From JBDTMT01 sp033764095 (GTDB lineage Bacteria; Desulfobacterota; Binatia; HRBIN30; CADEER01), in assembly GCA_033764095.1 (NCBI GenBank), contig JANRJF010000013.1, positions 1-17,681 on the forward strand: a DNA stretch of 17,681 nucleotides, in the 5' to 3' direction. Below, in pieces: positions 7,092 through 13,603 of the stretch. A program made the translations under genes and the position numbers. The notes under the pieces are model-generated. The model saw nothing but the letters and a program-made list of their open reading frames with translations. It ran no database searches and had not been told where the DNA came from. Each line of letters opens with the position of its first letter. Within the stretch, counting starts at the first letter, position 1.

Positions 7092-7673
7092 GTGCTGCAG
7101 GACGACATCCGGAGCATCTTCGCCGCCAGCGCCGAGGCGCAACGGCAGTTCGTCGAGCGCCACGTCGCCGCGCTGGCCGCGGTCGTGACCCTGACTGCCG
7201 AGGCGTTGCGACGCCGCCAGACGCTCTTCTTCTTCGGCAACGGCGGCAGCGCCGCCGACGCGCAGCATCTCGCCGCCGAGTTCACCAACCGCTACCTGCT
7301 CGACCGCCCGCCGCTGCCGGCGATCGCGCTGACCACCGACAGCTCGGCGCTGACCAGCATCGCCAACGACTTCGGCTACGAGCAGGTTTTCTCCAAGCAG
7401 ATCGAGGCGCTCGCCCGCGCCGGCGACATCGCCTTCGCCATCTCGACCAGCGGCAACGCGCCGAACGTGCTGCGCGCGGTCGACGTCTGCAAGGCGCGCG
7501 GGGTGGTGACGGTCGCCATCACCGGCGGCGCCGGCGGCGTGCTGGCGACGCGCGCCGACCATGTCCTCTGCGTCGACGCGACGCGGGTGACGCCGCGCAT
7601 CCAGGAGACGCACAGCGTCATCGGCCACACGCTCTGCGAGCTGGTCGAGCGCGAGCTGGTCGCCCGGCCGTAG
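7092..7673 (+). CDS. gmhA: Phosphoheptose isomerase (sedoheptulose-7-phosphate isomerase)
   Basis: Converts sedoheptulose 7-phosphate to D-glycero-D-manno-heptose 7-phosphate, the first step to the ADP-heptose used in LPS core. It is a 193-residue single-SIS-domain protein, matching the usual 190-200. Seen are the phosphate-binding loop FFGNGGSAADAQH (47-59), AAEFTNRY with the catalytic Glu E63, STSGNAPNV (118-126) and the C-terminal RIQETHSVIGHTLCE with Q171, H174 and H179. I chose GTG 7092 because the homologous part begins there. A TTG at 7044 would lie on the T-tract of the preceding terminator. There is no Shine-Dalgarno sequence; a TATACG at 7080-7085 could be a -10 box giving another leaderless start. 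No other heptose-pathway gene is in the window. Confidence 0.92.
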   Translation: MLQDDIRSIFAASAEAQRQFVERHVAALAAVVTLTAEALRRRQTLFFFGNGGSAADAQHLAAEFTNRYLLDRPPLPAIALTTDSSALTSIANDFGYEQVFSKQIEALARAGDIAFAISTSGNAPNVLRAVDVCKARGVVTVAITGGAGGVLATRADHVLCVDATRVTPRIQETHSVIGHTLCELVERELVARP

Positions 7674-7697
7674 CGCGCGGCGGCGGAAGGAATCGGC

Positions 7698-8951
7698 GTG
7701 CGCCTCGGCCGCTACGACAACCCCTACCGCTGCGTTTCCTTCGCCAGCCTGCCCGATCACGTCACCCGCCAGCCGGTGGGCCTGGAAGCCGCCGACGGCG
7801 GCGTCAGTACCGGCGTGCTCTATCGCCCCGGGCCGACCCGCACCGTGGTCGCCTTCATGCACCCGCAGGCGGACATGAGCCGCCACTACGGCACGCCGTA
7901 TCTCACCGCCGCCGGCTACGCGGTGTTCGGACAGAACAGCCGCTGGCAGAACAACGACGCGCTGTGCGTGCACGAGACGCTGCTGCTCGACGTCGCCGCC
8001 GGCGTGCGCTTCCTGCGCCAGCAGGGCTTCGAGCGCATCGTGCTGTGCGGCAACAGCGGCGGCGGCTCGCTGTACGCGTTCTACATCGCGCAGTCATCCA
8101 CGGCACCGGCCGAGCGGCTGCGCGCCACGCCGGCCGGCGACGCGGTCGATCTCGGCGATCTGCCGGCGGTGGACGGCTTCGTCTTCCTCGCCGCGCACCT
8201 CGGCGAGGGCCGCATCCTGATGCAGATGATCGACCCATCGGTGCAGGACGAGAGCGACCCGCTGTCCTGCGATCCGGCGCTCGACCCGTTCAGCCCGGCG
8301 AACGGCTACCGCCACCCGCCCGCGTCGAGCCGCTACGCGCCGGAGTTCGTCGAGCGCTACCGCGCCGCGCAGCGCGCGCGCGTCGCGCGCATCGACGCCA
8401 GCGCGCGCCAGCGCCTGGCCGCTCGCCAGGCGGCGCGCGCCGAGTTGCGCAGCGCCGACTTCGCCGCGCGCGCCTGGACCGAGCAGGCGCGCGCCCTGCG
8501 TGGCTCGGTGGCGCAACCGCACATGCTGGTGTTCCGCACCGAGGCCGACCTGCGCGCCTTCGACCTGTCGCTCGACCCCTCCGAGCGCGACGCCGGTTCG
8601 CTGTTCTCCTACCGCCCCGATCTGACCAACTACATGGAGCTCGGCTTCGCCCGCGTCACTACGCCGCGCGCCTGGCTCAGCACCTGGTCGGGCCTGTCGT
8701 CGAACGCCGCCGTCGAGCAGACCGGCCCGCGCGTCACCGTCCCATCGCTGGTGGTCAGCTATCGCGGCGACAACGCCATCTTCCCGAGCGACGCGCGCGC
8801 CGCCTTCGCCGCGCTCGGCGCCGGCGACAAGCAGCTGCGCGACGCGCCCGGCGACCACTACGGCTTCGGCGTCGGCACGCAGGAGCGCAGCGGCGCCCCG
8901 ATCGCCTTCGGCCACGTCGTCGAGTGGCTGCGCGAACGGTTTCCGGTCTGA
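7698..8951 (+). CDS. Alpha/beta-fold hydrolase of unknown substrate
   Basis: 417 residues, longer than a minimal alpha/beta hydrolase. The nucleophile elbow is G-N-S-G-G with S120 (IVLCGNSGGGSLYAFY). Candidates for the rest of the triad are D358 in SYRGDNAIFPSDAR and H387 in GDHYGFG. Early strands VVAFMHPQADM (51-60) and YAVFGQNSRW match the first strands of the fold. Residues about 212-268 are an Arg/Ala-rich helical insertion with cap-domain character. There is no signal peptide. The start is GTG 7698, with GGAAGGA (7685-7691) 6 bases upstream, 24 bases after gmhA, so the two are probably cotranscribed. The length and cap suggest a specialised esterase or acyl hydrolase, but no substrate can be assigned. 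Confidence 0.8.
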   Translation: MRLGRYDNPYRCVSFASLPDHVTRQPVGLEAADGGVSTGVLYRPGPTRTVVAFMHPQADMSRHYGTPYLTAAGYAVFGQNSRWQNNDALCVHETLLLDVAAGVRFLRQQGFERIVLCGNSGGGSLYAFYIAQSSTAPAERLRATPAGDAVDLGDLPAVDGFVFLAAHLGEGRILMQMIDPSVQDESDPLSCDPALDPFSPANGYRHPPASSRYAPEFVERYRAAQRARVARIDASARQRLAARQAARAELRSADFAARAWTEQARALRGSVAQPHMLVFRTEADLRAFDLSLDPSERDAGSLFSYRPDLTNYMELGFARVTTPRAWLSTWSGLSSNAAVEQTGPRVTVPSLVVSYRGDNAIFPSDARAAFAALGAGDKQLRDAPGDHYGFGVGTQERSGAPIAFGHVVEWLRERFPV

Positions 8952-9171
8952 CCGAACGCCGCCAGGGTACGTATCGCCGCCGACCACCCGTCGGGGCGAG
9001 GTTTGCCGCCGCCCGACGCGGGCGACGAAGGCCTCGTCGATGCCCGCCGCGTCGCCGTAACAGCTGCGAGGCGGAGTCGGGACGACACCAACTGATGGCT
9101 CAATGCTGACGGCTGAGCGCTCTGCCCGCCGAGAGCTGAAAGCTCCGCCCAAAGCTGCTAGCCAGCGGACG
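8952..9171 (+). other. 220-base gap with a degenerate word repeat
   Basis: No gene is seen. The first 130 bases are GC-rich with no clear signal. Bases 9091-9165 contain scattered variants of one word: CTGATGGCT, GCTGACGGCTGA, GAGCTGAAAGCTC and AAGCTGCTAGCC. Many copies are inverted relative to each other and pairing across GCCCGC (near 9124) is imperfect. I read this as a decayed relative of the better-preserved hairpins elsewhere. An in-frame ATG at 9103 reads through it into the next gene and was not used as the start. Confidence 0.45.
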
Positions 9172-10035
9172 ATGACGCGCGCACAGCAGGTCCGCTCACT
9201 GGTCGCCGAGGGGCGCCCGTTGGTCATGGGTGGAGTCTACGATGGCCTCACCGCCCGCCTCGCCGACCAGGCGGGCTTCGAGCTCCTGTTCATGGGCGGC
9301 TTCAGCGTCGCCGCGACGATGCTCGGCGAGCCCGACTTCGGCTACCTGACGCAGACCGAGATGGCGGACGCGGCGCGCCGCGTCTGCCGGCTGACGCAAC
9401 GTCCGGTGCTGGTCGACGCCGACACCGGCTATGGCAACCCGCTGAGCGTGCTGCGCACGGTCGAGATGTGGCACGCCGCCGGCGCCGCCGGCATGTTCCT
9501 GGAGGATCAGGTGTGGCCGAAGCGTTGCGGCCACATGCGCGGCAAGCAGGTGGTGGAGCGGCGCGAGTGGCTGCGCAAGCTGGAAGCGGTGGTGTCGCAG
9601 CGCGGCGCGCATGACCTCTTCCTGGTGGCGCGCACCGACGCGCGCGCCGCACTGGGGCTCGACGAGGCAATCGCACGCGGCCAGGCGGCGCGCGACCTCG
9701 GCGCCGACGCGGTGTTCGTCGAAGCACCTGAATCGGTCGCCGAGCTCGAGCGCATCGCCCGGGTGATACCCGGCCCGAAGGTCGCCAACATGGTCGAGGG
9801 CGGCAAGACGCCGCTGCTGCCGCCCGCCGAGCTGCACGCGCTCGGCTTCGACCTCATCGTCACCCCGCTCGCCGCCCTGCTCGCCGCGGCACGCGCCATC
9901 CGCGACGCCTTCGCCGAGCTGCGCCAGCACGGCACCATGCGCGGCAAGCTCGACCAGCTGCTGAGCTTCGACGAGTTCAACGCGCTCATCGACCTGGAGA
10001 AGCACTACGGGCTGGAGCGGAAGTTCTCGGAATGA
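9172..10035 (+). CDS. Isocitrate lyase/PEP mutase-family enzyme
   Basis: 287 residues, the usual size for the small members of this TIM-barrel superfamily (2-methylisocitrate lyase, PEP mutase, oxaloacetate decarboxylase, carboxyPEP mutase). Mg-binding motif DADTGYGN (82-89), EDQ at 111-113 and the catalytic loop KRCGHM (117-122, with C119) are all present, as is LVARTDAR (151-158). The C in KRCGH is typical of C-C lyases of this superfamily, whereas PEP mutase differs in its loop. A carbon-carbon lyase or decarboxylase on a 2-oxo or 2-hydroxy acid is therefore more likely than phosphonate synthesis, and no phosphonate genes are nearby. ATG 9172 was chosen because homology starts there; no Shine-Dalgarno sequence is visible. 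A hairpin element begins immediately after the TGA. Confidence 0.88.
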   Translation: MTRAQQVRSLVAEGRPLVMGGVYDGLTARLADQAGFELLFMGGFSVAATMLGEPDFGYLTQTEMADAARRVCRLTQRPVLVDADTGYGNPLSVLRTVEMWHAAGAAGMFLEDQVWPKRCGHMRGKQVVERREWLRKLEAVVSQRGAHDLFLVARTDARAALGLDEAIARGQAARDLGADAVFVEAPESVAELERIARVIPGPKVANMVEGGKTPLLPPAELHALGFDLIVTPLAALLAAARAIRDAFAELRQHGTMRGKLDQLLSFDEFNALIDLEKHYGLERKFSE

Positions 10036-10138
10036 AGGCTGTTAGGCTGCTAGGCTGTTGGCTGTTAGGGAGAGACCGACGCGGCGTTCTTCGTGCCCTT
10101 CCTCCCCTAACAGCCAACAGCCTGACAGCCAGCAGCCT
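10036..10138. repeat. Word-repeat hairpin, GGCTGTTA family, copy 1
   Basis: The left arm (10036-10070) is an 8-bp tandem of GGCTGTTA, GGCTGCTA, GGCTGTT and GGCTGTTA. The right arm (10105-10138) is its inverted counterpart. The inner 19 bp, 10052-10070 with 10105-10123, pair perfectly; the outer part pairs imperfectly. The 34-base loop has no ORF. The element begins at the base after the TGA of the upstream gene and ends 6 bases before the yjbQ ATG, so it fills almost the whole gap and leaves no room for a normal Shine-Dalgarno sequence. It belongs to the same family as 13598-13704. Confidence 0.9.
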
Positions 10139-10144
10139 TTCCTC

Positions 10145-10558
10145 ATGAAGAGCCACACCGAATACCTCACCTTCACCACCAAGAAGCGGCGCGAACTGGT
10201 CAACGTCACCGAGCGGCTGGCGCAGATCGTCGCGCAGTCGGGCGTGCGCGAGGGGCTCTGCCTGGTGAGCGCCATGCACATCACCGCGGCGATCTGGGTG
10301 AATGACGAGGAGGACGGGCTGAAGCAGGACGTACAGGACTGGCTCGACGTGCTGGCGCCGCCGAAGCCCGACTACCGCCATCACCGCACCGGCGAGGACA
10401 ACGCCGACGCGCACCTGAAGCGCACCATCATGCATCACCAGGTGATCCTGCCGATCACCAACGGCGCGCTCGACCTCGGCCCCTGGGAGCAGGTGTTCTA
10501 CGCCGAGTTCGACGGCCAGCGTCGCAAGCGCGTCATCGTCAAGGTGCTGGGCGAGTGA
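10145..10558 (+). CDS. yjbQ: YjbQ family (UPF0047) protein, secondary thiamine-phosphate synthase type
   Basis: 137 residues, the normal family length (about 130-140). E. coli YjbQ has weak thiamine-phosphate synthase activity; the physiological role of the family remains uncertain. Family motifs are visible: SAMHITAAIWVNDEEDGL (42-59, with H45, N53 and E55), YRHHRTGEDNADAHLK (77-92, with H90), GALDLGPWEQVFYAEFDG (107-124) and RRKRVIVKV at the end. ATG 10145 is where homology begins. There is no Shine-Dalgarno sequence because a hairpin element ends just upstream. The TGA overlaps the GTG of the glycosylase gene as GTGA, so the two are translationally coupled. Confidence 0.93.
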   Translation: MKSHTEYLTFTTKKRRELVNVTERLAQIVAQSGVREGLCLVSAMHITAAIWVNDEEDGLKQDVQDWLDVLAPPKPDYRHHRTGEDNADAHLKRTIMHHQVILPITNGALDLGPWEQVFYAEFDGQRRKRVIVKVLGE

Positions 10559-11124
10559 CGCCGGGCCCGCTCGGGCGCCGCTTCTACCAGCGCCCGACCC
10601 TGACGCTGGCGCCCGCACTGCTCGGCGCCTGGCTGTGCCGGCGCGAGGGCGATTCCGTTCGGCGCGGTCGGATCGTCGAGGTCGAGGCGTACACCGACGA
10701 CGCCGCCTCGCATTGCCGCGCGCGGCGCCGCACGCCGCGCAACGCGGTGATGTTCGGCCCGCCCGGCTACGCGTACGTTTACTTCACCTACGGCATGCAC
10801 CACTGCCTGAACGTCGTCGCCGAATCGGACGGCGTGCCCGGCGCGGTGCTGTTGCGCGGTCTCGACGGCCTCGCCGACGCCAACGGCCCGGGACGCCTCT
10901 GCCGGGTGATGGGGATCGATCTCCAGCTCAACGGCGTCGACCTCACCACCGGCGAGTCACTGTGGCTCGAGCCCGGCCGCCGCCGCCGCGGCGAGCGCAT
11001 CGTCCGCACCACCCGGATCGGCATCCGCCACGATGTCGAGCTGCCCTGGCGCTTCTATTTGCTCGGGAGTCCCGGCGTGTCGCGGCGCGATCGTGCTGCG
11101 GAAGCAGAAGGCAACCACGGATGA
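10555..11124 (+). CDS. mpg: DNA-3-methyladenine glycosylase, AAG/Mpg type
   Basis: 189 residues. Removes alkylated purines such as 3-methyladenine and hypoxanthine from DNA in base excision repair. Family motifs are VEVEAYTDDAASH (41-53), with E44 as the water-activating Glu and Y46 in the base pocket by analogy to human E125/Y127, then TPRNAVMFGPPGYAYVYFTYGMHHCLNVV (60-88), GPGRLCRVMGID (111-122), TRIGI (153-157) and PWRFYLLG (164-171). The GTG start overlaps the yjbQ stop as GTGA. The last codons (GNHG and stop) fall inside the left arm of the hairpin element at 11110, so the C-terminal tail after RRDRAAEAE is repeat-derived. The catalytic core is intact. Confidence 0.95.
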   Translation: MTPGPLGRRFYQRPTLTLAPALLGAWLCRREGDSVRRGRIVEVEAYTDDAASHCRARRRTPRNAVMFGPPGYAYVYFTYGMHHCLNVVAESDGVPGAVLLRGLDGLADANGPGRLCRVMGIDLQLNGVDLTTGESLWLEPGRRRRGERIVRTTRIGIRHDVELPWRFYLLGSPGVSRRDRAAEAEGNHG

Positions 11125-11182
11125 ACATCGATCAACACAGCTAGGCTCTATCTGTGTTGATCGGTGTTCATCCGTGGTTGCC
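11110..11182. repeat. Word-repeat hairpin (ACGGATGA type) containing the mpg stop codon
   Basis: Inverted repeat of 31 bp: 11110-11140 with 11152-11182, spacer 11141-11151. It has a single mismatch (T11128 against G11164), which would be a G-U pair in plus-strand RNA. The left arm reads as roughly 10-bp words: CCACGGATGA, ACATCGATCA, ACACAG. The TGA in the first word is the mpg stop codon. The right end stops 5 bases before the stop of a small minus-strand ORF, so it sits between converging reading frames. Confidence 0.92.
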
Positions 11183-11186
11183 CTGC

Positions 11187-11369
11187 TTACCCGCGCAGGC
11201 GTACCAACAAATGGGCCGCCTCGGCGTTGACCTCGACCAGTTTGGGATGGCGCGACACCCAGTCGAGGAACGATTCAGTACGCTTGAGCCAGATGCGCGC
11301 GTCGGCGGTGGCATCCGCATCGGTGGCAGCGGCATCGAGCGCGGCGAGGATCGTCCGTTGAACCGACAT
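11187..11369 (-). CDS. Possible 60-residue protein downstream of the hsp20 pair
   Basis: Starts at ATG 11369 and ends with TAA. The product begins MSVQRTILAALDAAATDADA and contains RIWLKRTESFLDWVSRHPKL. Its composition (Trp, Phe, Lys, His, acidic residues) is more protein-like than neighbouring shadow frames, and it predicts as mostly helical. I recognise no family. There is no clear Shine-Dalgarno sequence. It is 90 bases downstream of the second hsp20 gene on the same strand and could be its third cistron. The alternative is chance. Confidence 0.45.
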   Translation of the reverse strand: MSVQRTILAALDAAATDADATADARIWLKRTESFLDWVSRHPKLVEVNAEAAHLLVRLRG

Positions 11370-11458
11370 GGCGGCGGTCTACAGCGCGCGCCCAGCGAGA
11401 GCAACGCGGGCGCGGCGGGACTGACCGCGGCAATCCCACCGCGCCGGCGGCGCGTCGC

Positions 11459-11863
11459 TCAGGCGCTGGCGACTGGCACTCGTCTGGGCTTGGCGGCTTC
11501 GGCGCGCGGGACGCGCACCTCAAGCACGCCGTCGACCAGCGTCGCCACGATACGGTCGGCGTCGAAGCGCGCCCGTTCCGGCAGCGTGAAGCGCCGCAGG
11601 AAGGGCCCGACGCGGTACTCGCTGTAGACCGGTGCCAGGCCCGAGTAGGCGCCCAGGCTCACTTCGCCCTGCACGGTCAGCATGCCGTCGTGCAGCTCCA
11701 CGTGGACGCTGTCTGATTCGACACCCGGCATGTCGGCGCGCACCCAGAGCCCGTCGGCATCCTCGAAGATATCGACGTCCGGCACGTAATAGCGGCCGGG
11801 CCGCACCTGCTCTCCGTCTGTCACCTCCTGCTTGTCGCGCGGCGTCAGCGTCTGGTCCGACAT
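11459..11863 (-). CDS. Hsp20 family small heat-shock protein (second of a pair)
   Basis: 134 residues with an alpha-crystallin domain at about 27-125: YYVPDVDIFEDADGLWVRADMPGV at the start of the domain, VHVELHDGMLTVQGEV in the middle, and LVDGVLEVRVPRAEA at the end, close to the classical A-x-x-x-x-G-V-L motif. Family members are ATP-independent holdases that keep unfolding proteins soluble in the cytosol. A Pro/Lys/Val-rich tail (AAKPRRVPVASA) follows the domain. The start is ATG 11863, 7 bases from a perfect AGGAGGT; a GTG at 11872 would lie within that Shine-Dalgarno sequence. The ribosome site overlaps the stop of the upstream hsp20, so the two form one operon. Confidence 0.93.
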   Translation of the reverse strand: MSDQTLTPRDKQEVTDGEQVRPGRYYVPDVDIFEDADGLWVRADMPGVESDSVHVELHDGMLTVQGEVSLGAYSGLAPVYSEYRVGPFLRRFTLPERARFDADRIVATLVDGVLEVRVPRAEAAKPRRVPVASA

Positions 11864-11866
11864 CGT

Positions 11867-11880
11867 GATCACCTCCTTTC
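11867..11880 (-). promoter_or_regulatory. Unusually long Shine-Dalgarno sequence of the second hsp20
   Basis: The mRNA reads GAAAGGAGGTGATC, 14 bases fully complementary to the common 16S rRNA 3' tail GATCACCTCCTTTC. It also contains the stop of the preceding gene. It decides the start at 11863. Confidence 0.85.
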
Positions 11881-12307
11881 ACGCGGGCTTGACCGCGACC
11901 TGGCGCGGCTTGGCGGACGCCAGCTTGTGGATGCGCACCGTCAGCACGCCGTTGCGTGCCTGGGCCTCGACGCGCTCCGGGTCGGCGTCGGACGGGAGCG
12001 GCAGCGTGCGCGAGAAGCGCCCGAAATGGCGTTCACGGCGGTGGTAGCTGCCCTTGCCCTCCGGGGCGACGCGCTCGCCGCTCAGCGTCAGTTGCCCGGA
12101 TTCGACCTGCACGCCGAGTTGATCGGGCCGGATGCCGGGAACCTCGGCGCGCAACACGTAGCCGTCGGCGTCGGTGAACAGGTTGACCGCCGGGTAGACG
12201 CTGGCGCCGGCGAGCCCGAACCCGGACAGCGGGCGGCCGATGGCCCGATCCAGCTCGGTTTGCAGCCGGACCAGTGCCTGGACGGGATCGAGAGCGAAAT
12301 GTGCCAT
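11879..12307 (-). CDS. Hsp20 family small heat-shock protein (first of a pair)
   Basis: 142 residues. The alpha-crystallin domain spans about 38-132: YPAVNLFTDADGYVLRAEVPGI, LGVQVESGQLTLSGERVAPE, ERHFGRFSRTLPLPSDADPERVEA and then ARNGVLTVRIHK, which carries the conserved A-x-N-G-V-L motif. A short N-terminal helix (MAHFALDPVQALVRLQTELD) and a C-terminal tail complete it. The role is a cytosolic holdase, probably forming mixed or separate oligomers with the second copy. The start is ATG 12307, 8 bases from a strong Shine-Dalgarno sequence. Upstream in-frame codons to 12403 run through the promoter and were rejected. It is divergent from the HtrA-like protease gene, giving a protein-quality-control cluster. 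Confidence 0.94.
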   Translation of the reverse strand: MAHFALDPVQALVRLQTELDRAIGRPLSGFGLAGASVYPAVNLFTDADGYVLRAEVPGIRPDQLGVQVESGQLTLSGERVAPEGKGSYHRRERHFGRFSRTLPLPSDADPERVEAQARNGVLTVRIHKLASAKPRQVAVKPA

Positions 12308-12315
12308 CGAGTTTG

Positions 12316-12325
12316 ACCTCCTTTC
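12316..12325 (-). promoter_or_regulatory. Strong Shine-Dalgarno sequence of the first hsp20
   Basis: The mRNA reads GAAAGGAGGT, 10 bases complementary to the 16S tail, 8 bases from ATG 12307. Its upstream part overlaps the inverted repeat at 12322-12356. Confidence 0.8.
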
Positions 12326-12356
12326 GCGCCCACCGGCCGGTGTTGGCGGCGCGAAA
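12322..12356. promoter_or_regulatory. Inverted repeat at the hsp20 promoter (operator candidate)
   Basis: Perfect 9-bp arms TTTCGCGCC (12322-12330) and GGCGCGAAA (12348-12356) are separated by 17 bases. Those 17 bases include a perfect 12-bp palindrome CACCGGCCGGTG (12331-12342). It overlaps the candidate -10 box on one side and the Shine-Dalgarno sequence on the other. The layout recalls heat-shock operators such as CIRCE (9-bp arms), but the sequence and spacing differ. Confidence 0.5.
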
Positions 12357-12381
12357 CTAATCCGCTCGACTCGGCTGTCAA
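12354..12381 (-). promoter_or_regulatory. Candidate promoter of the hsp20 operon
   Basis: On the minus strand, a perfect TTGACA (12376-12381) is followed after 16 bases by TAGTTT (12354-12359), a weak -10. The start would fall near 12347, giving a 40-base leader. No sigma32-type promoter was recognised. Confidence 0.45.
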
Positions 12382-12499
12382 CCGGCGCGCGTCGCACTTT
12401 CATCGCGCGAGGTCATCCGGTTTACTGATCGAGGCGCCGCACACTGCCGGGGCCCTCCCGACACCAGGCGACGCCGCATCCACCCGAAAGGAATCCGCC

Positions 12500-13603
12500 A
12501 TGCGCCGCGCCCGTCTCGCCTCGACCGCGTTGTTGCTCGCCGTCGGCTTTGCCGCCGGCCTGCTGTGGAGCGCTGCCGCGCCGAGCGCCGGCACGGCGAA
12601 GCGCAGCGGCGCGCGCGCCGCCGCCCCCGGCGCGCTCAACGACGACGAGCGCGTCACCGTCGACCTGTTCCAGCACGCCAGCCCGTCGGTGGTGTTCATC
12701 ACCTCGCTGGAGCTGCGCCGCGGCGGCTTCCGCTTCGACGTGGCGCAGATCCCGCGCGGCAGCGGTTCCGGTTTCATCTGGGACACCGCCGGGCACGTGG
12801 TCACCAACTTCCACGTCATCCAGGGCGCCGACGCGGCGCGCGTGACGCTCGCCGATCAATCGTCGTGGGAGGCGAAATTGGTCGGCGCCGCGCCGGAGAA
12901 GGATCTCGCCGTGCTGCAGATCCAGGCGCCGGCCGCCTCCCTGCACCCGATCCCGGTCGGCACCGCCAACGAGCTGCAGGTCGGCCAGATGGTGTTCGCC
13001 ATCGGCAACCCGTTCGGACTCGATCACACGCTCACCACCGGGGTGATCAGCGCACTCGGACGCGAGATCGAATCGGCGGCGCGCATTCCGATCCGCGACG
13101 TCATCCAGACCGACGCGGCGATCAACCCCGGCAACTCGGGCGGTCCGCTGCTCGACAGCTCCGGCCGCCTGATCGGGGTCAACACCGCCATCTACTCGCC
13201 CTCTGGCGCCTATGCCGGTATCGGCTTCGCCATTCCGGTCGACACCGTGCAGTGGGTGGTGCCCGACCTGATCCAGCACGGCAAACTGATGCGCCCGACG
13301 CTCGGCGTGCAGGTCGCCAACCAGCAGGTGCAGCGGCAGCTCGGCCTGGAGGGCGCGCTGATCCTCGACCTCACGCCGGGCAGCGGCGCGGCGCGCGCCG
13401 GCCTCCGCCCCACCCGCCGCGACGAGCGCGGCCGCCTGGTGCTCGGCGACGTCATCGTCGCCATCGACGACAAGCCGGTGAAGTCCTCCGCCGACCTGCT
13501 GCTGCTGCTCGAAACGCGCGAGGCCGGCGACAAGGTACGCGTCACCATCGCGCGCGGCGAGGAGCGCACGGAGGTGTCGGTGACGTTGCAGCAGCCGGGG
13601 TGA
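12500..13603 (+). CDS. HtrA/DegS-like serine protease with one PDZ domain
   Basis: 367 residues. The N-terminal hydrophobic stretch LASTALLLAVGFAAGLLWSA (6-25) is a signal anchor or signal peptide, so the protease acts in the periplasm. The trypsin-like domain has a complete triad: H105 in VTNFHVIQGA, D135 in PEKDLAVLQI and S213 in INPGNSGGPLLD. A single PDZ domain follows (about 262-365, with LGVQV, GDVIVAIDDKPV and VTIARG). One PDZ resembles DegS and HhoB rather than two-PDZ DegP. The role is envelope protein quality control or stress signalling. ATG 12500 has AAAGGA 7-12 bases upstream. It is divergent from the hsp20 pair. The stop codon lies inside the hairpin at 13598. I saw no clear promoter in the 119 bases between the -35 box of the hsp20 promoter and the ATG. 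Confidence 0.94.
   Translation: MRRARLASTALLLAVGFAAGLLWSAAAPSAGTAKRSGARAAAPGALNDDERVTVDLFQHASPSVVFITSLELRRGGFRFDVAQIPRGSGSGFIWDTAGHVVTNFHVIQGADAARVTLADQSSWEAKLVGAAPEKDLAVLQIQAPAASLHPIPVGTANELQVGQMVFAIGNPFGLDHTLTTGVISALGREIESAARIPIRDVIQTDAAINPGNSGGPLLDSSGRLIGVNTAIYSPSGAYAGIGFAIPVDTVQWVVPDLIQHGKLMRPTLGVQVANQQVQRQLGLEGALILDLTPGSGAARAGLRPTRRDERGRLVLGDVIVAIDDKPVKSSADLLLLLETREAGDKVRVTIARGEERTEVSVTLQQPG

Noticed and set aside
9172..10035. Phosphonate biosynthesis via PEP mutase
   Set aside because: The loop reads KRCGH as in C-C lyases, and no phosphonopyruvate decarboxylase or other phosphonate gene is nearby.
10036..10138. CRISPR array or tandem-repeat locus
   Set aside because: There are no regularly spaced direct repeats with unique spacers; the pattern is one inverted pair of short-word tandems.
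11867..11880. Fragment of a 16S rRNA gene 3' end on the plus strand
   Set aside because: Only the anti-Shine-Dalgarno stretch matches; there is no helix 45 sequence beside it, and the position 7 bases before an ATG explains it as a ribosome site.
12322..12356. ROSE or fourU-type RNA thermometer for hsp20
   Set aside because: No U-rich strand pairs with the AGGAGG, and with the best promoter one arm would not be transcribed. Not excluded if transcription starts further upstream.
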